Shown here: piece by piece, positions 58,301-64,000 of the stretch | How positions within the stretch are numbered: position 1 is the first letter of the stretch | Layout of the letters: each line of letters opens with the position of its first letter | Assembly (NCBI GenBank): GCA_015056315.1 | Contig: SVGN01000007.1 | Span: 1-64,000, forward strand | Direction of reading: 5' to 3' | Source: Clostridiales bacterium | GTDB taxonomy: Bacteria > Bacillota > Clostridia > Christensenellales > Aristaeellaceae | Length of the DNA stretch: 64,000 nt | The notes under the pieces: model-generated | Databases searched by the model: none | What the model was told of the DNA's origin: nothing | The model's input: the letters and a program-made list of their open reading frames with translations, nothing else | Made by a program: the position numbers and the translations under genes

Positions 58301-59344
58301 TCACTGAGCGTTGTAGCGCTGAGACTGTACAGCGCGGTAGGTGCTGGTCAGGCTGCCTGCCATGGCGGTGGAAAAGCTCATGGGCATGCCCTGCGCACCC
58401 TGAGACTGGAAACGCTGGGTGGGAGAGCCGGAGGAAAAGCCGCTGCTCTGCACGCTCTCCACAGGCTCCTCGGGCATGGTCTGCCGTGCGGTGTAGCTTG
58501 CGTGCACCTGCTCGGGCTCGTAGCTCTGGCGGGCAAAGCTGCGCACCTCGGGGCTGGAGGCCAGCTTCTGGGTGGCGCTGTCCATCATGACCCGCACAGA
58601 GGGAGAGGAGATCAGGTACACACCGCGGGGAGAGATGCGGTTGAGGGCGCAGCCCAGCGCATAGGCAGCACCGCTGAGCATATCTACGCAGCGCTGGCGC
58701 TCGCTGGGGTTCTCGATGGCTTCCATGTTCAGGAAAACGGAAGCATTGGTGCGGATGTAGTCGATCACCGTGCGGCACTCGTTGCGGCTGGTCAGCTGCA
58801 CGATGTACTCCACATGGGCGTACACGGAACCGTCCGCAGCGCTCTGCATACCGGGGAAGGGGATCACATTGGCCTGATTGTAGCCCTGCTGAGCAGTGTA
58901 CTGCTGCTCCTGCTGGTACTGCATCTGCTGCTGATACTGAGCCTGCTGCTGGGCAGCGTACTGCTCCTGCTGGTACTGGGCCTGCTGCTGGGCAGCATAC
59001 TGCTCCTGCTGGTACTGCAGCTGCTCCTGAGGGTAAACGCCGGTCTGCTGCATCTGCTCCTGCTGAGCCTGCAGCTGGGCCTGATAGGCTTCTGCTTCCT
59101 GCTGGGCACGGATGGCAGCCTTGCGCTCGGCTTCGGCTTCCAGATCCTCGCGGCTGCGATAGGGCTGACGGCCGCCGTACTTGCGGTCGCCATCGCCAAA
59201 GGGATCCAGACCGTTGCCGGAGACCTCGCTGGCATCGGCGGTTGCCTGCAGCGGCTCGTATTCCGGCTCCGGCTGATTATTCTGCCCGCCGCGGATGAAG
59301 GAATCGCTCCTGTCGGTCACCCATTGGCTGATCTTACGAAACAT
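58301..59344 (-). CDS. sepF: SepF-family cell division protein with long Gln-rich linker
   Basis: FtsZ-binding septum protein, 347 residues against about 150 in Bacillus. The N-terminal membrane-targeting stretch is MFRKISQWVTDR; residues about 80-155 are a Gln/Glu/Tyr-rich linker with two perfect 13-residue repeats (YQQEQYAAQQQAQ, 111-136). The SepF core lies at 174-250 (LTSRNECRTVIDYIRTNASVF ... GCALNRISPRGVYLISSPSV, in blocks), followed by a ~95-residue Ser/Gln-rich tail. Start: ATG 59344; TTG 59350 has better spacing to GGGAGG and would add two residues. Confidence 0.88.
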   Translation of the reverse strand: MFRKISQWVTDRSDSFIRGGQNNQPEPEYEPLQATADASEVSGNGLDPFGDGDRKYGGRQPYRSREDLEAEAERKAAIRAQQEAEAYQAQLQAQQEQMQQTGVYPQEQLQYQQEQYAAQQQAQYQQEQYAAQQQAQYQQQMQYQQEQQYTAQQGYNQANVIPFPGMQSAADGSVYAHVEYIVQLTSRNECRTVIDYIRTNASVFLNMEAIENPSERQRCVDMLSGAAYALGCALNRISPRGVYLISSPSVRVMMDSATQKLASSPEVRSFARQSYEPEQVHASYTARQTMPEEPVESVQSSGFSSGSPTQRFQSQGAQGMPMSFSTAMAGSLTSTYRAVQSQRYNAQ

Positions 59345-59377
59345 ATCCAAACTACCCGTACCTCCCAAAATGATCGG

Positions 59378-60103
59378 TCACCGGCCCGAGGGCTGATACA
59401 ATGCTGTGCCGATCCTTACCATAGTTGCGCCTTCCCGGGCTGCGATGGCGTAATCGCCGCTCATGCCCATGGAGAGTTCGCGCATCTCCACACCCTCAAC
59501 GGCCTCCTGCGCCAGCTGATCGAACAAGCGGCGCATGCCCCGGAACAGACCGGTAAGCTCCTCCTCGGAGGCTCTGGCGGGCATGATGCTCATCAGGCCC
59601 TGGATGTGGATGTTGGAAAAACCTTTCATTTGCCGGAGGAAGGGAAGCACCTCTTCGGGAGGCATACCGCCCTTCTGCTCCTCGCCGGAGATGTTTACCT
59701 GCACCAGCGCAGGGATCACCCGGCCGCATTCCGCTGCGCGGCGCTGCACCTCCTGCGCAAGGGCGAGGCGATCCAGCGTATGCAGCATATATACAGAATC
59801 TATTATATATTTAACTTTGTTGGTTTGCAACCTTCCGATCCAATGGAGGCGAAAATCCGGCTCCAGCAGGGGCATTTTGGGCATGGCCACCTGGGCCCGG
59901 TTTTCGCCGATATCAAGGATCTGCAAGGGTTTCAGAAGATTGATCACTTCTGGTGTAACGGTCTTGGTAACGGCGATGAGCCGTGCCGGTTGAGAATTTT
60001 TGTACCGATTTTTGGCTAAATCGTCCAATATGCGCTGCACATTGCTCTGGAGGCATTCTGCGCTCACCTGTTCGCCGGTGAGCAGCGGCGCCGGGGTATT
60101 CAT
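59378..60103 (-). CDS. yggS: YggS family pyridoxal phosphate homeostasis protein
   Basis: PLP-binding TIM-barrel protein (PLPBP/YlmE), 241 residues, which buffers vitamin B6 pools. PLP lysine in LIAVTKTV, then ENRAQ, LHWIGRLQTNK, VQVNISGEEQKGG and the phosphate site SMGMSGDYAIAAREGATMVRIG. GGGAGGG about 7 bases before ATG 60103. Upstream of sepF as in Firmicutes. Confidence 0.96.
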   Translation of the reverse strand: MNTPAPLLTGEQVSAECLQSNVQRILDDLAKNRYKNSQPARLIAVTKTVTPEVINLLKPLQILDIGENRAQVAMPKMPLLEPDFRLHWIGRLQTNKVKYIIDSVYMLHTLDRLALAQEVQRRAAECGRVIPALVQVNISGEEQKGGMPPEEVLPFLRQMKGFSNIHIQGLMSIMPARASEEELTGLFRGMRRLFDQLAQEAVEGVEMRELSMGMSGDYAIAAREGATMVRIGTALYQPSGR

Positions 60104-60128
60104 TGGCTTTCCCTCCCCTGTTTGTGGA

Positions 60129-61724
60129 TCAATGGAACAGCTGTACCAGCTTGCCTTCCTCCAGCACGCCGGCCTGAATGGCCTGGATGTAGGCCAGGCC
60201 ATCCTCACGCTTGAGGATGGTGACCGGCACAAAGCTGGGCACACCGTTCTGATCGATCACGACGCCCTCGGCATCGTTCTGGGTATAGATGGCTTCCACG
60301 GGCACCGTCATGCACCGCACAGACTCGCTGATGGTGGCTTCGCAGGTGCGCATGTAGAGCACATTGGCCACATCATCCACCACCGCAAGGCGGATGAGCA
60401 GCTCGCCGCCGGAGCGGGCGTAGGAAAGTACCTTGGCCTGTACCCGGGTATCGGTAAACTGCTCCAGGGTAAGGTCGTAGATACCATCCTTGGTGGGGTT
60501 CCAGTTCTTTTCGTTCACCAGCAGCAGCACCGCATAATTATCCTTCTTGATCAAGCGGTACAGATCGATCTTACCGCGCTCGGCTGCGCTGGTCTCGGGC
60601 TTTTCGCCGTTGATCATGGCCCGCACCTGAGAGGGGGTGTAGCCCTCGTACAATTCGGGAGACAGGGCATGCTCAAAGCCGTCGGTATAGAAGCTGACGA
60701 TGCTCTCCTGCGCAGCCAGCTTGGGCTTGATCCAGCTCTCGATGCGCTGCTGCTGGGTGTTCTCGTCGTCGTAGAGGCGGCTGAGACGGGTATCGGTGGA
60801 GTACTTGCTGCGGAAATAGTTCTGCCGCTGGGTAATGGCCGTGGCCAGGATCTTTTCCTGATTGATCAGGTTGCCTCTTGCGCCCTGCACCAGGCTGCGC
60901 ACCTCCAGGCCCCGCTCCAGCACCTCGGTCTCCAGCATATCCATACGCTGATCGTAGGCGGTCTCTGCACTGAGCAGGGTCTGCTGGTAGTCGTTGATCT
61001 GGTCGCGGTAATCCTGCAGGGCGTTCATTTCGCCGGTGGAATAGCCGGTGGAGTACACATAACAGAGCGGGTCGCCGCGGTAGACCACGCTGCCCTCGGC
61101 CACCTCGTAATCGATATCCTGCACGCCTTCTTCGTTATAGGCGGTCTCGTTGCGCACGATGAGCGCATCGCCCTTGAACACGTTGCCCATGTAGCCCAGC
61201 TCGATGCGGGCGGTGCCTGGCTTGCCGGTATTGCCCCGGAAGAACAGGAAGTACACACCCACGCCGATGAGGGCAGCGATCAGCACCAGCACAAGGAATG
61301 CCTTGCCGCTGAGGCCGCCCTGACGGTTCCCGCCCTGCTGCCTGGGGGGCTTGGGGGCTTTGGGTGCCTTGGGCTTCTTCTGCTTACGCACGGGCTGGTT
61401 CAGGTTCTGCAGCTGAGCCTGCTGGTACTGCCAGGCCTCGTACTGCATCTGCTGCATGGCCTCAGGGGTCATGGCCTGCTGGGCGCCGGGCGGGGGCCAC
61501 TGCTGAGGCTGCACCGGCATCTGCATGGGCTGCTGCAGCCCAAAGGGATCGGGCTGCGCCGCGAAGGGGTTCTGAGGCATGGAAGGCTGCGGGAAGGGGC
61601 AGCCGCCCTGCATGCCTGGCTGCCCGAAGGGATTGCCCGCAGGCTGCTGCATGCCGAAGGGAGGCATGGTATTCTGCTGGGGCCACTGGGGCTGATTCAT
61701 GCCCTGAAACGGGTTTTGCTGCAT
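60129..61724 (-). CDS. HlyD-like membrane protein with Pro/Gln-rich cytoplasmic tail
   Basis: A 531-residue single-span protein. Residues 1-110 are Pro/Gln/Met/Phe-rich and disordered, then a basic block (RKQKKPKAPKAPKPPRQ), one membrane helix (about 141-160, AFLVLVLIAALIGVGVYFLFF) and an extracytoplasmic part that looks like a HlyD/MFP barrel-coil-barrel (KGDALIVRNETAYN, coiled coil 225-290, VPVEAIY near the end). No ABC partner is adjacent, so rather than a secretion adaptor it may be a division- or wall-associated scaffold. Lies between the sigma factor gene and yggS-sepF. Confidence 0.75.
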   Translation of the reverse strand: MQQNPFQGMNQPQWPQQNTMPPFGMQQPAGNPFGQPGMQGGCPFPQPSMPQNPFAAQPDPFGLQQPMQMPVQPQQWPPPGAQQAMTPEAMQQMQYEAWQYQQAQLQNLNQPVRKQKKPKAPKAPKPPRQQGGNRQGGLSGKAFLVLVLIAALIGVGVYFLFFRGNTGKPGTARIELGYMGNVFKGDALIVRNETAYNEEGVQDIDYEVAEGSVVYRGDPLCYVYSTGYSTGEMNALQDYRDQINDYQQTLLSAETAYDQRMDMLETEVLERGLEVRSLVQGARGNLINQEKILATAITQRQNYFRSKYSTDTRLSRLYDDENTQQQRIESWIKPKLAAQESIVSFYTDGFEHALSPELYEGYTPSQVRAMINGEKPETSAAERGKIDLYRLIKKDNYAVLLLVNEKNWNPTKDGIYDLTLEQFTDTRVQAKVLSYARSGGELLIRLAVVDDVANVLYMRTCEATISESVRCMTVPVEAIYTQNDAEGVVIDQNGVPSFVPVTILKREDGLAYIQAIQAGVLEEGKLVQLFH

Positions 61725-61760
61725 GGATACCTGCCTCCTTTCGTTTATTGATGATGGTCG

Positions 61761-62501
61761 TTATACGCTGCCTGCGGTGGCCAGGGTCTGCAGGCGGCCC
61801 AAAATGCGCCTTTCCAGGCGGCTCACCTGCATCTGGCTCACGCCCAGCCTGCCTGCGGTCTCCCGCTGGCCCAGCTGATGCACATAGCGCAGTTCCAGAA
61901 GCTCCCGCTCCTGCGGGGCAAGTTTTTCCAAAAGCCAGTTGAGCAACTGGGAGCGTTCCATTTGCTCAAAGCCCTTATCCTCTCTGCCAAGAAAGCTCTC
62001 CAGGGTGCTTTCCCCATCCTCGCCCACGGCGCTGTCCAAAGAAACGGCATTCTGCCGCTGGGCTGCATCCAGCAGCGTGAGCAGCTCATCGGGCGAGATG
62101 CCCATATAGGCTGCCAGCTGATAAGCCGAGGGGGTGCAGCCGTAGGCCTGCTCGTAGGCGGCCTGCGCCTTCTGCATCCTGTACAGCTGCTGGCGGATAT
62201 CCCTGGGCATACGCATGCCGTCGCCCCGGTCGCGGATGTGGTTGCGCAGCGCACCGGCGATGGTGGGCACCGCAAAGGAAGAGAAGCGGTTGCCCATGGC
62301 AGGGTCGAAGCGTTCCAAGGCAGAAAGCATCGCCATGGCCGCCACCTGCTCCAGATCGTCCCGCTCGATGCCGCGGCCGATGAATTTGGCCGCTACCGCG
62401 CGGGAAAGGGGCAGGTAGTTTTCCAGAAGCTCGTCCCGCACAGCAGGGTCGTGATCGGCTGCATAAGCGGCATGCAGGCTTGCAATGCGTTCGTCACTCA
62501 T
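61761..62501 (-). CDS. SigB/SigF/SigG-type RNA polymerase sigma factor
   Basis: Sigma-70 family group 3 factor, 246 residues. Region 2 (ENYLPLSRAVAAKFIGRGIERDDLEQVA, FDPAMGNRFSSFAVPTIAGAL), region 3 (PRDIRQQLYRMQKAQ) and region 4 HTH (GQRETAGRLGVSQMQVSRLERRIL) are all clear. This resembles the stress/sporulation branch. It overlaps an RsbW-like gene, but no SpoIIAA/RsbV antagonist gene is nearby, so this is not the standard spoIIA locus. ATG 62501 is 9 bases after GGAG; ATG 62510 is the alternative. Confidence 0.9.
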   Translation of the reverse strand: MSDERIASLHAAYAADHDPAVRDELLENYLPLSRAVAAKFIGRGIERDDLEQVAAMAMLSALERFDPAMGNRFSSFAVPTIAGALRNHIRDRGDGMRMPRDIRQQLYRMQKAQAAYEQAYGCTPSAYQLAAYMGISPDELLTLLDAAQRQNAVSLDSAVGEDGESTLESFLGREDKGFEQMERSQLLNWLLEKLAPQERELLELRYVHQLGQRETAGRLGVSQMQVSRLERRILGRLQTLATAGSV

Positions 62502-62889
62502 GGGCCTCATCTCCGGCTACGGGCATCGAGCAGATGATCTCCACAATGCCCAGCTCATCCTCCCGAAGGAATACTTCGGGCATCAGCGTGGAAAGGATGC
62601 CGTAGGCGATATCCCGGTCCACGGGCTGGCCCTCGCCCTCCCCCACGCCCTGGGCGGTAAAGGTGAGCACCAGTCTGCCATCCCGGAGCGCAGCATCGGC
62701 AACGAGGGTCTCCGGCACACGGGCACGGCCCAGCAGACAATCGCAGCACTCGCCGGTAACGGCGCGCAGATCGCCGATCAGGTCTACCTCCAGCCCGCAA
62801 AGCATGCCCATGCCGCTTACAGCCATGCGCATGATGAGCACATTGCTCGCAGCGGCGGGAATTGCCAGGTGCATCTCGTGTTGTGCCAT
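62494..62889 (-). CDS. RsbW/SpoIIAB-like anti-sigma protein, degenerate ATPase
   Basis: A 131-residue protein with the start of an RsbW-type HATPase domain (LAIPAAASNVLIMRMAVSGMGMLCGLEVDLIGDLRAVTGECCDC, in blocks). Where kinases of this family have E-x3-N (as in EACTNA), it has GECCDC, and the later D-x-G-x-G and G2 boxes are missing. The C-terminal third still has the final beta strand region. It probably binds the sigma factor encoded immediately downstream (8-base overlap) but cannot act as a normal kinase. ATG 62889 with GGAGG 7 bases upstream. Confidence 0.75.
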   Translation of the reverse strand: MAQHEMHLAIPAAASNVLIMRMAVSGMGMLCGLEVDLIGDLRAVTGECCDCLLGRARVPETLVADAALRDGRLVLTFTAQGVGEGEGQPVDRDIAYGILSTLMPEVFLREDELGIVEIICSMPVAGDEAHE

Positions 62890-62927
62890 AAGCTCGCCTC
62901 CGGATCTCCCCAGTATTGGGGAGTATA

Positions 62928-62957
62928 ATTGTAACACATTTGTAATTAACTTGGCAA
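62928..62957 (-). promoter_or_regulatory. Promoter of the anti-sigma/sigma operon
   Basis: Minus strand TTGCCA (62952-62957), 18-base spacer, TACAAT (62928-62933). A CCCC-AGTATT-GGGG palindrome (62909-62922) lies in the leader just before the ribosome site, a possible operator. Confidence 0.65.
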
Positions 62958-63010
62958 GTATTTGAAGATTATTTCTGAAAAGTGTTGTAAAATCTTTGTT
63001 CTAAGAACGA

Positions 63011-64000
63011 TCATTCGGTAACATTTTCGCTTTGCCAACACAGTGCAAGCACCACCGGCAGCGCAATGGCAGGCACGAACTGGAAGAAACGGGCATCATT
63101 GCCGCAGAGCAGCAGCATGGTAGCCAGATCGTAGATCAGTGTCGGGAAGCCCAGCGCCAGCACCTGCGGGCCCTTGCGCCAAAGGGCTACCAGTACGCCC
63201 AGCAGCAGCAGGAGCTGTGCAACGCCGATGTTTCGGGTGAGCCAGCGCAGAGGCAGCAGCTGCATGGGTGCATCCAGCACGGTGCAGATCCGGCTGCCCA
63301 GATCGTTGAAAAACGGCTGGCCGATGCTTTCCTCCGGCAGATGGCCGGAATTGGATACCGTTACCACGCCCCGATCCTCGCCGGAAATATCCATTACCAA
63401 ACCGGTAACACCGGTAAAGGTCTCAAAGGCCAGCCGGGGGTCCCGCAGGGCGGTACGGCCCGCCATACCCAGCAGTGTGAGGGGCTCCTGCTGGGCGATC
63501 AGCTCCCGGGGATAGGTGAACTTAATGGCATTGTAATCGTTGCGGCGGTAAACGCTGCGCCATGCCTCCTCATCGGCCAGGGTGAGCAGGAAGGTACGGG
63601 TCTCTTCGTCCAGCGCGGCGGGGTTTTGCTGCATGGCATTGCCCAGCAGCGTCATGGGCAGGCCCACTGCTTCTTCTACAGTATTCTCCGGATACACCAC
63701 ATCCAACGCGCCATATACAGGGCCGCGAACCAGCAGCACACAGACCGCCATCACCGCCGCTGCCAGCGCAGCCATGCGCCGGGCGTTGCCCCAGCTCAAC
63801 AGCACGATGACCAGCAGCGGCAGCGTGAACAGAATGGCATTGTGCCTCACCAGCGTGGTAAAGGCCAGCACCAGCCCGAAGCAGACCGCATTGCGCCACT
63901 TGCGCAGCCATTCGCCCCGGCTGTTCAGCATGCTGAGGCTCTGGGCGGTAAGCACCATAACGCCGATGGTCATGGCGTTATCCTTCCAGACATACATGAG
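63011..64000 (-). CDS. Polytopic membrane protein (GT-C/DUF6020-like), 5'-truncated by the window
   Basis: At least 328 C-terminal residues are in the window; the frame is open to its right edge, so the true start lies beyond. About eight hydrophobic helices surround a soluble segment (about 105-235) with FNDLGSRICTVLDAPMQLLP. The early RHNAILFTLPLLVIVLL and final GNDARFFQFVPAIALPVVLAL recall GT-C glycosyltransferases and DUF6020 proteins that use polyprenyl sugar donors. No specific activity can be assigned. Confidence 0.75.
   Translation of the reverse strand, partial: LMYVWKDNAMTIGVMVLTAQSLSMLNSRGEWLRKWRNAVCFGLVLAFTTLVRHNAILFTLPLLVIVLLSWGNARRMAALAAAVMAVCVLLVRGPVYGALDVVYPENTVEEAVGLPMTLLGNAMQQNPAALDEETRTFLLTLADEEAWRSVYRRNDYNAIKFTYPRELIAQQEPLTLLGMAGRTALRDPRLAFETFTGVTGLVMDISGEDRGVVTVSNSGHLPEESIGQPFFNDLGSRICTVLDAPMQLLPLRWLTRNIGVAQLLLLLGVLVALWRKGPQVLALGFPTLIYDLATMLLLCGNDARFFQFVPAIALPVVLALCWQSENVTE

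Noticed and set aside
61761-62889. Standard spoIIA locus (spoIIAA-spoIIAB-sigF)
   Set aside because: No SpoIIAA-like gene is present and the anti-sigma protein lacks the kinase motifs, so I did not name the sigma factor sigF.

Overview
This window reads as a chromosomal segment of a GC-rich, spore-forming member of the Clostridia. The sporulation genes spoIID, a spoIIQ-type M23 peptidase and spoIIID, the SCIFF peptide with its radical SAM maturase (a hallmark of Clostridia), an NfnAB-type electron-bifurcating pair and a THF-riboswitch-controlled folT all point that way. Base composition and gene content suggest Oscillospiraceae/Ruminococcaceae, but that family placement is inference. I see no insertion sequence, integrase, prophage or CRISPR array.

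Layout. 1-4.7 kb: rplM-rpsI with a structured leader, an acyltransferase-3/GNAT pair, a zinc-ribbon membrane protein and a LysM protein with a sporulation-type promoter. 4.65-10.5 kb (minus): folT (THF riboswitch), nth, obg, yhbY, a small PD-(D/E)XK nuclease and an SNF2 helicase in one run, with msrC behind. 10.6-14.7 kb: ktrB-ktrA potassium uptake, an esterase and a membrane-bound XRE protein. 14.8-22.6 kb: a 2599-residue cyclic-glucan-synthase-like enzyme. 22.6-29.3 kb: glmS, spoIID-spoIIQ, a DacA-type carboxypeptidase and a MATE exporter. 29.5-33.4 kb: a BlaI/BlaR1-type regulator pair with a divergent secreted protein; both promoters carry the same operator in the same place. 33.5-38.8 kb (minus): a CUT1 sugar ABC operon (binding protein, two permeases, a frameshifted GH-A family hydrolase, LacI repressor) behind a 22-bp palindromic operator. 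38.9-41.7 kb: a DUF4342-type gene and a two-component system. 41.9-43.5 kb: spoIIID-mbl, the classic Firmicute pair. 43.6-45.8 kb: nfnAB. 46-49.2 kb: a choice-of-anchor-A protein divergent from two tandem ATP-grasp ligases. 49.3-53.9 kb: glyS, htrA and the SCIFF locus (scfB, scfA). 54.1-56.9 kb: tRNA-Leu(GAG), rlmA, an XRE regulator and a GNAT. 57-62.9 kb (minus): the division cluster divIVA-ylmH-sepF-yggS with a HlyD-like protein, then a SigB/F/G-type sigma factor with a degenerate RsbW-like partner. 63-64 kb: a truncated polytopic membrane protein.

How the genes connect. Cell envelope, division and sporulation dominate: mbl, DivIVA, SepF, DacA, GlmS, SpoIID/Q, LysM and spore-type promoters. 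Best leads for something new: the BlaI/BlaR1 module with an unfamiliar sensor and secreted target; the tandem ATP-grasp/anchor-A locus; a SCIFF precursor with an extra cysteine and C-terminal tail; a possible antisense RNA between spoIIID and mbl; a chromosomal SNF2-nuclease pair; and an anti-sigma factor that has lost its ATPase motifs.
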